This document shows, one piece after another, positions 1 to 8,297 of a stretch of DNA of 64,000 nt (position 1 is the first letter of the stretch; each line of letters starts with the position of its first letter). This stretch comes from Geothrix sp. GTDB lineage: Bacteria; Acidobacteriota; Holophagae; Holophagales; Holophagaceae. Made by a program: the position numbers and the translations under genes. The DNA lies in assembly GCF_020622065.1 (NCBI RefSeq), contig NZ_JAHRYQ010000002.1:1113905-1177904 (forward strand). Direction: 5' to 3'. The notes under the pieces were generated by a model. That model was not told the DNA's origin, searched no databases, and saw nothing but the letters and a program-made list of their open reading frames with translations.

Positions 1-134
1 CCCGGGCCTGGAAGCTGCTGGCCGACCGCCTGAGCCCCCTGGACCTGGCGGAGCTGCCCCCGGCGCCTGAATCCTTGCGCACCCTCACCCGCCCGCCCCG
101 CAAGGGACGGGAGGCCGCCAAGGGCGGCGAGTAG
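1..134 (+). CDS. C-terminal fragment of an unidentified protein
   Basis: An open frame enters from the left edge and ends at a TAG at 132-134, giving about 43 C-terminal residues. The visible tail is Leu/Pro-rich, then basic (ending KGREAAKGGE). No domain is recognisable in so short a piece. It runs convergently toward the DUF192 gene, with only 7 bases between the two stop codons. GC-rich codon use like the neighbours supports real coding. Function cannot be assigned. Confidence 0.5.
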   Translation, partial: RAWKLLADRLSPLDLAELPPAPESLRTLTRPPRKGREAAKGGE

Positions 135-141
135 GCGTTCG

Positions 142-624
142 CTACTTCTTTTTCGCCTTGGGTACCGGCGCGCCGCCCCGGAGGCTGCGGCCGTCATCCA
201 GCACCAGGTCCCAGCCCAGGCGGTCGCCCTTCCTCAGGCCAAGGCGCTTCAGCGTTCCCGCGGCGAACTCGATGAAATGGCGGGCGGGCACATTGCCGCC
301 GTAGGTGGGGCAGTCGTCGCCGCGCATGGGACTGCAGGGCGGCACATGCTCGGCGGTCTCCACCACCCGGCCCTCGGCATCCACCCACGCCACATCCAGG
401 GCGATGAGGCAGTTCTTCATCCAGATGGCGTGACTGCCGTCCTCACCGTAGACGAAGAACATGCAGCGGTCCTTGGCCAGGCTCTGCCGGTACATCAGCC
501 CCTTGGCCTTCTCCGGCTCCGTGGCGGCCACTTCGGCCAGAAAGGCCGTCTGCTTGAAGGCCACGGTGCCCCCGCCCCCCGCCAGCAGCGGAAAGGACAG
601 CAGGGCGGCGTACAGCATGCGCAT
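142..624 (-). CDS. DUF192 family exported protein
   Basis: About 160 residues. A short hydrophobic N-terminus (MRMLYAALLSFPLLAG) looks like a signal peptide, so the product is probably exported. The rest matches the DUF192 pattern: the GLMYRQSL and FVYGEDG segments, a WMKNCLIALDVAWVD core and a C-terminal FIEFAAGTLKRLGLRKGD strand. DUF192 proteins are small beta-barrel domains of unknown function. The frame is open further upstream, to 684, but the start at 624 is preceded by AAGGAG at ideal spacing, so it was preferred. No operon partner is evident. Confidence 0.85.
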   Translation of the reverse strand: MRMLYAALLSFPLLAGGGGTVAFKQTAFLAEVAATEPEKAKGLMYRQSLAKDRCMFFVYGEDGSHAIWMKNCLIALDVAWVDAEGRVVETAEHVPPCSPMRGDDCPTYGGNVPARHFIEFAAGTLKRLGLRKGDRLGWDLVLDDGRSLRGGAPVPKAKKK

Positions 625-757
625 GTCGACTCCTTGAAACCCATTATCAATGAAGTGCCGGAAGCCGCGCGGGGGTTCGGTCATTCATGATACCTCGCAA
701 GGTGTGGCACCATGATCGAGGATGCCGGAGCGCTCCGCTTCGCGCCCTTGGAGACCC

Positions 758-3196
758 ATGCGCCCACTCGTCCCGCTCGTGCTTCTTCTCCTTGGCGGGC
801 TGGCCGTGGCCTCCCCGGGCCCCGCCACGGGCCTCCAGGCGCTGCGCACGACCGAGCCCATCCACCTGGACGGGCGCCTGGATGAATCCATCTGGCGGCG
901 GGTGCCTGCAGCGTCGGGCTTCACCCAGGAGTGGCCCCTCCGCGGCCAGCCCGCGCGGCAGCGCACCGAGGTGCGGGTGCTCTACGACGACCACTACCTC
1001 TATGTGGGCGCCCGCATGGATCACAACCAGGCCCTGGAGGGCGGCTCGGCCCGCGTGGTTCGCCGCCTCCATCGCCGGGACCAGGACAGCATGGGCGACT
1101 GGTTCGGCGTGGCCCTGGACTCCAACCACGACCGCCGCACCGCCCTCGTCTTCGAGGTGAATGCGGCGGGGGTGCAGAAGGACCAGGTCATCTACAACGA
1201 CAGTTCCTTCGATCCCAGCTGGGATGGCGTCTGGGAAAGCGCGGTGAGCGTGGACGCGAAGGGCTGGAGTGCCGAGCTGAAGATCCCTCTCTCCCTGCTG
1301 CGCTTCAAGGGCGATGGCGGCCCTCAGACCTGGGGCGTCAACTTCAGCCGCGTGGATCAGGGCACCGTGCGGGAATCCAGCCGCTGGCAGGTGGTGCCCC
1401 GGGGCGAGAACGGCTTCGTGAGCCGCTTTCCCGAGCTCACAGGTCTGGAGGGCCTCCATCCCCAGCCCCGCCGGGAATACATGCCGTACCTCGGACTCTC
1501 GCGGAAGTTCGAGACGAGCCGCAGCTACGACGACCGGCGCGGAGAGTCGCGCGTGGGCCTGGACGCCCGCTGGGGCCTCAACTCTCATGCCCAGGTGGAT
1601 CTGTCCGTGAGGCCCGACTTCGGCCAGGTGGAGGTGGACCAGACCGTGCTGAACCTGAGCACTGTGGAGACCTTCTTCCCGGAGAAGCGGCCCTTCTTCC
1701 TTGAGGGCATGGATATCTTCCGCGTGGCGGGACCCGACCTCTTCTACAGCCGCCGCATTGGACATGGACTGTCCGATCCTGACCTGAACCCCGGCGAGTC
1801 CCTGCAGGACCGCCCTAACGCCACCGACATCACCGCCGCGGCAAAGTACACCGCCAAGTACGCCACGGGCACCAATGTGGGCCTGCTGGGCGCCAGCGTG
1901 GAGCCGGCCCGCGCCACGATCCAGGACGCCGGCGGGGGACGGTTCCGCCGCGAGATCTCGCCCCTCACCAACTTCGGCGTGATGCGCGTTCAGCAGCTGA
2001 TGGACACCCGCGGCAGCTACCTCGGCGGGTTCGTCTCAGAGATGCGGCAGGCGGGACCGGAGGGACGCATCGCCCAGGTCCAGGCCTTGGATGGCGTGTA
2101 CACCACGCTGGATCGAAGCGGTCTCCTGGAGGCCACCTTCGTTCGGAGCCAGGCCGGGCCCAGAGATGCCCAGGAGCAGGGCTGGCGCGGCCGGCTGCGC
2201 GCCCACCAGGAGTGGCGCAGCGGGTGGAGCATGGAACTCCAGGCCATCAACGCCGGACGGAACTACAACCCCAACGACATCGGCTACCTGAACCGCTCCG
2301 ATGAGCAGAAGGTGTACGCCGAGGTGGCCCGCCGCTGGGACCAGACCTTCGGCGTGCTGCGGAGCCGAGAGTGGGGACTCGGCTACACCGCCGCCCGGGA
2401 CCAGGCGGGCCACGCCTTCCTCCGCAGCCTCAACACCTGGGCCCGCACCGACTTCACGAACTTCGTCTCCCTATGGGGCGGCGGCGGCGTGGACCTGGCC
2501 GCCGAGGACGACCGGGAGCTGCGCACCTACGCCGACCCCCGGAAGAAGTACCTGGAGCGACCCAGCCTCCCCTGGGCGAACCTCGGCATCGACACCCCGG
2601 GCAACCGTCCCTGGTACCTCCGGCTCACGACCAGCCGCTCCTGGCAGGAGGGCGGCCCCTCCACGGACGCCACGCTCTTCCAGATCCTCAAGCCGGCCTC
2701 CTCGGTGGAGGTCCAGATCTCCACCTCCGTCACCCGCGACGAGGGTGAACTGAAGTGGCTGGAGACGCCCGCCGCCACACCCATCGTGGGCCTCCGGCGC
2801 CTCAGCCAGCTCAACCAGACCCTGCGGGTGGCCTACGCCTTCACCCCCAACCTCACGGTCCAGGTGTTCAGCCAGTGGCTGACCGCCAACTGGAACCATC
2901 GGGACCTGAAACACTACGCCGACGACCAGACGCTGGCCCCGGGGCTCCCGGACGACCAGCCCGCCGGCACCACGCCCCAAACCGCCTTCAGCTACCGCAC
3001 CTGGAACCTGAATCTCATCACGCGCTGGGAGTTCCGCCCCGGATCAGCCTTCTTCCTGGTCTACACCCACGGTGCGAGTACGGACGCCCTCATCAACGAC
3101 CGCGCCACCCTCTCGCCCCGGCCCGACCTCGCCGTCCTGCGGCACCTGCCCTCGGACGATGTGGTCCAGGCCAAGGTCAGCTGGCTGTTCCGGTAA
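758..3196 (+). CDS. DUF5916 / CBM9-like outer-membrane-type protein
   Basis: About 812 residues. A signal peptide (LVPLVLLLLGGLAVAS) is followed by a carbohydrate-binding-family-9-like sandwich at about 30-210 (IHLDGRLDESIW, WSAELKIPLSLLRF). The long C-terminal region is rich in alternating aromatic/polar strands, as in an outer-membrane beta-barrel, and the protein ends in an aromatic residue plus Arg (SWLFR). The FFPEKRPFFLEGMDIF segment is a hallmark of DUF5916. Family function is unknown; membership suggests an outer-membrane protein. An in-frame ATG at 722 exists, but GGAG just upstream of 758 and the signal peptide favour 758. The 3' end overlaps the convergent aminotransferase gene by 20 bases. 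Confidence 0.85.
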   Translation: MRPLVPLVLLLLGGLAVASPGPATGLQALRTTEPIHLDGRLDESIWRRVPAASGFTQEWPLRGQPARQRTEVRVLYDDHYLYVGARMDHNQALEGGSARVVRRLHRRDQDSMGDWFGVALDSNHDRRTALVFEVNAAGVQKDQVIYNDSSFDPSWDGVWESAVSVDAKGWSAELKIPLSLLRFKGDGGPQTWGVNFSRVDQGTVRESSRWQVVPRGENGFVSRFPELTGLEGLHPQPRREYMPYLGLSRKFETSRSYDDRRGESRVGLDARWGLNSHAQVDLSVRPDFGQVEVDQTVLNLSTVETFFPEKRPFFLEGMDIFRVAGPDLFYSRRIGHGLSDPDLNPGESLQDRPNATDITAAAKYTAKYATGTNVGLLGASVEPARATIQDAGGGRFRREISPLTNFGVMRVQQLMDTRGSYLGGFVSEMRQAGPEGRIAQVQALDGVYTTLDRSGLLEATFVRSQAGPRDAQEQGWRGRLRAHQEWRSGWSMELQAINAGRNYNPNDIGYLNRSDEQKVYAEVARRWDQTFGVLRSREWGLGYTAARDQAGHAFLRSLNTWARTDFTNFVSLWGGGGVDLAAEDDRELRTYADPRKKYLERPSLPWANLGIDTPGNRPWYLRLTTSRSWQEGGPSTDATLFQILKPASSVEVQISTSVTRDEGELKWLETPAATPIVGLRRLSQLNQTLRVAYAFTPNLTVQVFSQWLTANWNHRDLKHYADDQTLAPGLPDDQPAGTTPQTAFSYRTWNLNLITRWEFRPGSAFFLVYTHGASTDALINDRATLSPRPDLAVLRHLPSDDVVQAKVSWLFR

Positions 3197-4403
3197 GCCA
3201 GGCGGCCAGGCGATCCGCATCCTCTTCGGTGTGGAAGCCGTGGAAAGCCACGCGCAGGTAACCCTCGCGCACCGAGGCGAAGATGCCCCTCCGGTAGCCG
3301 GCCTGCAGCAGGGCCTGGAGATGATCTGCGCCCGCGTCTCCATCCCCACCCCCGTGGTGGAAGGCCAGGAACGATCCCAGTCGTCCCGCCGCCAGCAGGT
3401 TTCGGAGTCGAATCGCCTCCTCCGCCCAGGGCGAATCCATCAGGGCTTCCAAGAGGCGGCTCTGGAGGTGGGCGGCATGACCCGCAATGGTCGCCACGCC
3501 CGCGCCGTTGATCAGGCGCAGAGACTCCAGCAGGGCCGTGGCCTGGAGCAGGTTCGGCCCACCGGGCTCGAGGGCGCGGCCGTCCGGCAGCCAATCCCGG
3601 TCGAAGTCCGTGGAGGGGCGGGAGAAGTCCGTGGCATCCTCCACCGACAGCCAGGTGCCCGAAGGCGACAGTGACTGTCTAAAATGCGCTTCAGTCCACA
3701 GGAAACCCATGCCCTGGGGCGCCAGAAGACCCTTGTGACCGCTGGTCGCGAAGGCCGAGAGGCCCTCCAGGTCCACCGGCACCGTGCCCGCCGCCTGGAT
3801 GCCATCCACCACGAGATGCACGCCGCGCTCGCGACAGGCCTTGCCCAGGCGCTGCAGGTCCAGCTTGAGGCCATCCTGGAAGCGCACCCAGGAAAGCGCC
3901 AGAATGCGGGTGCGCGGGCCCAGGGCGGCGATGAGCCGCGCCTCGGGGTCCGCCCCAACCGTGGGCGGCAGACTCGTCCAGGCCTCGCGGCCGGCCCGGT
4001 GGCCCTCCCAGAGGGGCACCTCGCGGAAGCCCACACCCCTCGCCTTCAGGGCCAGCCAGGGCCAGGCATTGGACGGAAATTCGCCTAAGGGGGCCAGAAC
4101 CTCGTCGCCAGGCTGCCAGGGGAAGCCCTGGGCCACGGCCACCAGGCCCGAGGAGGTGCTGGGATGCAGGCTGATGTCGTCGGCACGGCCGCCCAGGAGG
4201 GTTGCGGCCTCGGTCCGCAGCGCCGCTGGAATTCCCTGGAAATCCTCCACCCAGCGGACTTCCCAGGGCCGCAGCTCCTTCTGCAGGAAGGCCTGGACGG
4301 CGATCACCCCCGCACGGGGCACCGGCCCCTCCGAGCAGTGCATGACCCAGAGGTGTTCCCTGTCCAGATGGAACAGGGCGGGGTTGAGAGGCGGCGCGTT
4401 CAT
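3177..4403 (-). CDS. Class V aminotransferase (kynureninase/cysteine-desulfurase fold)
   Basis: About 408 residues, PLP-dependent fold type I. Visible features are the substrate/PLP-binding start HCSEGPVPRAGV, a DISLHPSTSSGL loop, the VDGIQAAG motif with the PLP-contacting Asp, and the Schiff-base Lys in SGHKGLLAPQG. The substrate cannot be deduced; class V members include cysteine desulfurases, kynureninases and serine-glyoxylate aminotransferases. The start at 4403 is chosen because its ATG overlaps the thyX stop (ATGA), which implies translational coupling. Longer upstream frames run through thyX and are not credible. No sulfur-carrier partner is nearby, so a cysteine desulfurase role is not favoured. 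Confidence 0.8.
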   Translation of the reverse strand: MNAPPLNPALFHLDREHLWVMHCSEGPVPRAGVIAVQAFLQKELRPWEVRWVEDFQGIPAALRTEAATLLGGRADDISLHPSTSSGLVAVAQGFPWQPGDEVLAPLGEFPSNAWPWLALKARGVGFREVPLWEGHRAGREAWTSLPPTVGADPEARLIAALGPRTRILALSWVRFQDGLKLDLQRLGKACRERGVHLVVDGIQAAGTVPVDLEGLSAFATSGHKGLLAPQGMGFLWTEAHFRQSLSPSGTWLSVEDATDFSRPSTDFDRDWLPDGRALEPGGPNLLQATALLESLRLINGAGVATIAGHAAHLQSRLLEALMDSPWAEEAIRLRNLLAAGRLGSFLAFHHGGGDGDAGADHLQALLQAGYRRGIFASVREGYLRVAFHGFHTEEDADRLAAWLTGTAS

Positions 4404-5080
4404 CCCTTCCCTGAGGCCAGCAGGGCCTTCAGGCCCACCGGATAGAGGGGTTCCACCACCGACCGAACGGCGGCCGCGTACTGCTGGATCTCCCACTGGG
4501 CGTGGCTGTCGGCCCGCAGGCGGATGAAGTGCGCCACGGCCTGGAGGCTCACGGTCCAGTAGACCTCCGAGTAGAGCGCCACGGGCAGCACGCAGCGGGC
4601 CTGCTCCCGGCAGACGCCCAGGGAGAGTAATTCTTTGTAATGCGCCACGGCGCCGCGGCAGCTCTCCAGGTAGCTTGCCAGGGCCCGGGCGCCGTCGGCC
4701 CCGTCGATCTCGCCCTCGCTGCCCTGCTTGTTCACCTTGGCCTGGCGCCGGAAGACCGCGGGCACGAAGAATTCATCCTCAGGGAACTCCACATACCGGC
4801 CGCTGATCTCGTTGAACTCGGAGCCGATGCGGTGCTTCATCCACTGGCGGAAGACGAAGATGGGCGCCTTCACATGCAGCGTCAGCGCCGTGTGGCGGAA
4901 GGGCGAGGTGTGCTCGTGCTCCGCCAGGTAGTCGATCAGCTTGGCGTCACCCGCTTCGAAGGCCTCCTTCTTCTTCCCGAAGGACACCCGCGCCGCGTTC
5001 ACCACGGACAGGTCCGATCCCATGTGGTCGATGAGGCGGACGAAGCCTTTGTCCAGCACCTTGATCTCGGAATGATTCAT
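4400..5080 (-). CDS. thyX: Flavin-dependent thymidylate synthase ThyX
   Basis: 226 residues. ThyX makes dTMP from dUMP using FAD, NADPH and methylene-tetrahydrofolate. The ThyX signature (HRxxSxNExSxRY) is present at residues 83-96 as HRIGSEFNEISGRY, although the usual leading Arg is Lys (KHR). The frame stays open well upstream, but the start at 5080 has GGAG about 6 bases before it and matches normal ThyX length. Divergent from the transaldolase gene, with 79 bases between. The stop overlaps the start of the class V aminotransferase. No thyA is in the window. Confidence 0.95.
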   Translation of the reverse strand: MNHSEIKVLDKGFVRLIDHMGSDLSVVNAARVSFGKKKEAFEAGDAKLIDYLAEHEHTSPFRHTALTLHVKAPIFVFRQWMKHRIGSEFNEISGRYVEFPEDEFFVPAVFRRQAKVNKQGSEGEIDGADGARALASYLESCRGAVAHYKELLSLGVCREQARCVLPVALYSEVYWTVSLQAVAHFIRLRADSHAQWEIQQYAAAVRSVVEPLYPVGLKALLASGKG

Positions 5081-5159
5081 GACAGACTCCGGGCTTCCAG
5101 CTTCCCGCGGGCCCTGGGAGAATGGAAGGGTCCAGCATGAGCAGGGCCGGGAGTGACCC

Positions 5160-5807
5160 ATGAAGTTTTTCATCGACACCGCCAACATCGACGAGATCAA
5201 GCGCATCAACGCCCTGGGCGTGCTGGACGGGGTGACCACCAACCCCAGCCTCATCGCCAAGGAGACGGGCAAGCCCTTCGAGGCGATCATCGCCGAGATC
5301 TGCGGCATCGTGGACGGCCCCATCAGCGCCGAGGTGATCGGCCTGGAGGCCCCCGCCATGATCGAGGAGGGCCGCCGCCTCGCCAAGATCCACAAGAATG
5401 TGGTGGTCAAGCTGCCGCTGATCGCCGAGGGCCTGAAGGCCTGCAAGGCGCTCACGGCCGAGGGCATCCACACCAATGTGACCCTTTGCTTCAGCGCCAC
5501 CCAGGCCCTCATGGCCGCCAAGGCCGGCGCCACCTATGTGTCGCCCTTCGTGGGCCGGCTGGACGACATCAACCTGGACGGCATGGAGCTGATCCGCGAG
5601 ATCGTGGCCATCTTCGAGAACTACGGCTTCGCCACCCAGTGCCTGGCCGCCAGCATCCGCCAGCCCCGCCATGTCACGGACGCGGCCCTGGCCGGCGCCC
5701 ATGTGGCCACCATCCCCACCAAGGTCTTCGACCAGATGCTGAAGCACCCCCTCACGGACAAGGGCGTGGAGGGCTTCCTGGCCGATTGGGCGAAGAGCGG
5801 CCGCTGA
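5160..5807 (+). CDS. tal: Transaldolase (short Fsa/TalB-like subfamily)
   Basis: 215 residues, typical of the short single-domain transaldolases (MipB/TalC/Fsa group). The N-terminus [14 protein letters not shown] and [11 protein letters not shown] are the phosphate-end motifs. The Schiff-base Lys lies in [26 protein letters not shown] and [10 protein letters not shown] complete the TIM barrel. The sequence resembles the transaldolase branch more than E. coli fructose-6-phosphate aldolase, so the likely job is in the non-oxidative pentose phosphate pathway. GGGAG precedes the ATG. The stop overlaps the next start (TGATG). Confidence 0.93.
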   Translation: MKFFIDTANIDEIKRINALGVLDGVTTNPSLIAKETGKPFEAIIAEICGIVDGPISAEVIGLEAPAMIEEGRRLAKIHKNVVVKLPLIAEGLKACKALTAEGIHTNVTLCFSATQALMAAKAGATYVSPFVGRLDDINLDGMELIREIVAIFENYGFATQCLAASIRQPRHVTDAALAGAHVATIPTKVFDQMLKHPLTDKGVEGFLADWAKSGR

Positions 5808-6286
5808 TGCGCCGAGCCCTCGCCCTCCTCGCGGCCCTGGCCCTGACGGCCTGCCAGGCGCCGGTGGCGGAGACGCCGAAACCCGCCGCACCGGCACCAA
5901 CTCCAACCCCAGCGCCAGCCCCGGCGGCCTGCGTCTTCTGCAAGATCGTGGCGGGGACGGCCCCCTCGCGGAAGGTTTACGAAGACAAGTATGTCCTGGC
6001 CTTCTGGGACATCCGGCCCCGCGCCAAAGTGCACCTGCTGGTCATCCCCAAGCAGCATGTGGCCAGCCTCAAGGAGCTGGACGAGCTGCCCGTGGAGACC
6101 CGCGCGGCCCTGCTCAGCGCCTGCGTGAAGGTGGCCCGGGACCAGGGGATCCTGGACGAGGGTTTCCGCGTCATCTCCAACGCCGGAAAGGACGCCAGCC
6201 AGAGCGTCTTCCACCTCCACTTCCATGTGGTGGGCGGCGAAAAGCTCCGCGAGGACGCCATCACGAAAGATCCGGCGGAACGGTAA
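5807..6286 (+). CDS. HIT-family lipoprotein
   Basis: 159 residues. The N-terminus has a lipoprotein signal with lipobox LTAC, then a Pro/Ala-rich linker, then a complete HIT domain (CVFCKIVAGTAPS ... HLHFHV). The nucleotide-binding His triad is at residues 136, 138 and 140. HIT proteins hydrolyse or transfer nucleotidyl groups and are normally cytoplasmic, so a predicted membrane-anchored form outside the cytoplasm is unusual. The ATG overlaps the transaldolase stop by one base, indicating coupling. An alternative start just before CVFCKI would give a cytoplasmic protein, but no Met is present there. Confidence 0.85.
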   Translation: MRRALALLAALALTACQAPVAETPKPAAPAPTPTPAPAPAACVFCKIVAGTAPSRKVYEDKYVLAFWDIRPRAKVHLLVIPKQHVASLKELDELPVETRAALLSACVKVARDQGILDEGFRVISNAGKDASQSVFHLHFHVVGGEKLREDAITKDPAER

Positions 6287-6297
6287 GACATCCGGCG

Positions 6298-6313
6298 GAT
6301 TCGTGACCGAATC
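6298..6313. promoter_or_regulatory. Short inverted repeat upstream of the aspartase fusion
   Basis: GATTCG and CGAATC flank a 4-base spacer, between the HIT stop and the aspA-fusion start. No T-tract follows, so an operator or leader hairpin is more likely than a terminator. A GATACCAT sequence (6327-6334) downstream could be a -10 element. No regulator can be named. Confidence 0.3.
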
Positions 6314-6369
6314 GTAAAAAGGGCCCGATACCATGGCCGAAGGCCCGGGACCGGGCCGGAGGCCTTCAC

Positions 6370-8229
6370 ATGGATGCGATCACATCTGTCCTTCGCCGCT
6401 GCGAAATCTTTTCCGGGCTGTCCGACGCGGACCTGAGCCTGATTGCCAAGGCCGCGCGCCGCCGGGAAGTGCCAGCCGGCACCTGCCTCTTCCGCCAGGG
6501 CGAGGCCCGCATGGGCGCCACGGTCATCGCCGAGGGCCGCGTGGAGATCTCCCGCGACAACGGCGAAGGCGCCGAGCCCGTGGTGATCCTCGGCCCCGGG
6601 GATGTGGCGGGCGAACAGTCCTTCCTCGCCGTCAGCATGCACACCGCCACCGGCCAGACGCTCACGCCCGCTGTGCTGCTGGACCTGGACCGCGAGGCCG
6701 TGCTCGGCAGCCTGGGCCAGGATGGCGCCGCGGCCATCGCCGTGCTCAGCAAGGTTGCCAATGTCCTGCACCAGCGGCTGCTCTACTCGGCCACGCCCCG
6801 CACCGGCCGCGAGCAGGCCTACGCCAGCGGCCGCACCCGCCGCGAGACCGACCTCATCGGCCCCCTGGAGGTGCCCGAGGACGCCCTCTTCGGCGTGCAG
6901 ACCCTGCGCGCCGTGCACAACTTCCCCATCACGGGCGTGCCCACCAGCCACTTCCCGGCCATGATCCGCGCCCTGGCCATGGTCAAGCAGGGCGCCGCCC
7001 GGGCCAACGCCAAGCTCGGCCTGCTGGACGCACCCATCGCGGAGGCCATCGACCGGGCCTGCCAGGAGATCATCGACGGCCACTGGCACGGCCACTTCCC
7101 CACCGACATGGTGCAGGGCGGCGCCGGCACCTCCACCAACATGAATGCCAACGAGGTGATCGCCAACCGGGCGCTGGAGCTGCTGGGCCACGCGCGCGGC
7201 GAGTACGCCTTCTGCCACCCCAACGACCATGTGAACCTCGGGCAGAGTACGAACGATGTCTATCCCACGGCCCTGCGTCTCAGCACCATCTTCATGCTGA
7301 AGAACCTGCTCGAGGCCATGAACCGCCTCAAGGCGGCCCTGCACGCCAAGGGCCGCGAGTTCTCCGATGTGATCAAGATGGGCCGCACCCAGCTGCAGGA
7401 CGCCGTGCCCATGACCCTGGGCCAGGAGTTCGAGGCCTACGCCGTCACCACGGGGGAGGACATCCAGCGCCTGCAGGAGACCGCCCGCTTCTTCCTCGAG
7501 GTGAACATGGGCGGCACGGCCATCGGCACGGGCATCTGCGCCGATCCCCGCTATCCGCAGCTCGTGGTCGAGGAGTTGTGCAAGGTGACGGGTCTGGACA
7601 TCGTCCTGGCGGAGAACCTCGTCGAGGCCACGCCCGATACCGGCGCCTTCGTCATGTTCTCCGGTGTCGTGAAGCGCGCCGCGGTGAAGCTCAGCAAGCT
7701 CTGCAACGACCTGCGCCTGCTCAGCAGCGGTCCCCGCTGCGGCTTCGGCGAGATCAACCTCCCCCCCATGCAGCCCGGCAGCAGCATCATGCCCGGCAAG
7801 GTGAACCCTGTGATCCCCGAGGTGGTGAACCAGGTGGCTTTCCAGGTCATCGGTAACGACCTCACCATCACCCTCGCCGCCGAGGCTGGCCAGCTCCAGC
7901 TGAATGTGATGGAGCCCATCCTGGCCTACAGCCTGGCCACCAGCATGCGCAACCTCACGGCCGCGGTGAATGTCCTCACCACCAAGTGCATCGTGGGCAT
8001 CACCGCCAACCGGGAGCGTTGCCTCGACCTCGTGGAGCACAGCATCGGCATCGTCACCGCCGTGATGCCCGCCATCGGCTACAAGCGCGCCACCGAGGTC
8101 GCGAAGGAGGCCCTGGAGACCGGGCTGCCCGTGCGGGAGCTGATCCTGCGCAAGGGCTACCTCACCCCGGCGGAGCTCGATGAGGCCTTCAGCCTCGAGG
8201 CCATGACCCAGCCGAGGCCCCTCCGCTAG
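6370..8229 (+). CDS. aspA: Aspartate ammonia-lyase with N-terminal cyclic-nucleotide-binding-like domain
   Basis: 619 residues, about 150 longer than ordinary aspartases. Residues 1-130 form a Crp-type cupin (IFSGLSDADLSLIAKAA, GEGAEPVVILGPGDVAGE). The phosphate-binding cassette is altered: the canonical Arg before A-T is missing (SMHTATGQ). From about residue 155 a complete class II fumarase/aspartase follows: GGAGTSTNMNANEV, GQSTNDVYPTA and the flexible-loop signature GSSIMPGKVNP at about 470. The C-terminal region (AAEAGQLQLNVMEP, NSIG-like EHSIGIVTAV) resembles AspA more than FumC. It interconverts aspartate and fumarate plus ammonia. GGAGG sits 7 bases before the ATG. Confidence 0.88.
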   Translation: MDAITSVLRRCEIFSGLSDADLSLIAKAARRREVPAGTCLFRQGEARMGATVIAEGRVEISRDNGEGAEPVVILGPGDVAGEQSFLAVSMHTATGQTLTPAVLLDLDREAVLGSLGQDGAAAIAVLSKVANVLHQRLLYSATPRTGREQAYASGRTRRETDLIGPLEVPEDALFGVQTLRAVHNFPITGVPTSHFPAMIRALAMVKQGAARANAKLGLLDAPIAEAIDRACQEIIDGHWHGHFPTDMVQGGAGTSTNMNANEVIANRALELLGHARGEYAFCHPNDHVNLGQSTNDVYPTALRLSTIFMLKNLLEAMNRLKAALHAKGREFSDVIKMGRTQLQDAVPMTLGQEFEAYAVTTGEDIQRLQETARFFLEVNMGGTAIGTGICADPRYPQLVVEELCKVTGLDIVLAENLVEATPDTGAFVMFSGVVKRAAVKLSKLCNDLRLLSSGPRCGFGEINLPPMQPGSSIMPGKVNPVIPEVVNQVAFQVIGNDLTITLAAEAGQLQLNVMEPILAYSLATSMRNLTAAVNVLTTKCIVGITANRERCLDLVEHSIGIVTAVMPAIGYKRATEVAKEALETGLPVRELILRKGYLTPAELDEAFSLEAMTQPRPLR

Positions 8230-8241
8230 GCCACGGCCCGC

Positions 8242-8268
8242 TCTGCGCTAGCCATGTTCTGCGCTAGC
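8242..8268. repeat. Tandem TCTGCGCTAGC direct repeat
   Basis: Two identical 11-base copies (8242-8252 and 8258-8268), 16 bases apart, lie just before the DUF4410-like gene. Each contains the palindrome GCTAGC, and a partial third copy overlaps the aspartase stop codon. The second copy reads TAGCAT, a possible -10 element. It may be a regulator site or chance. Confidence 0.35.
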
Positions 8269-8297
8269 ATGGGGGCTTCCAAATCCCTGGAGTCCCC

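Noticed and set aside
647-1765. Long minus-strand frame antisense to the DUF5916 gene
   Set aside because: Its translation is shadow-like Ala/His/Gly/Val-rich sequence, and the DUF5916 signature is on the plus strand.
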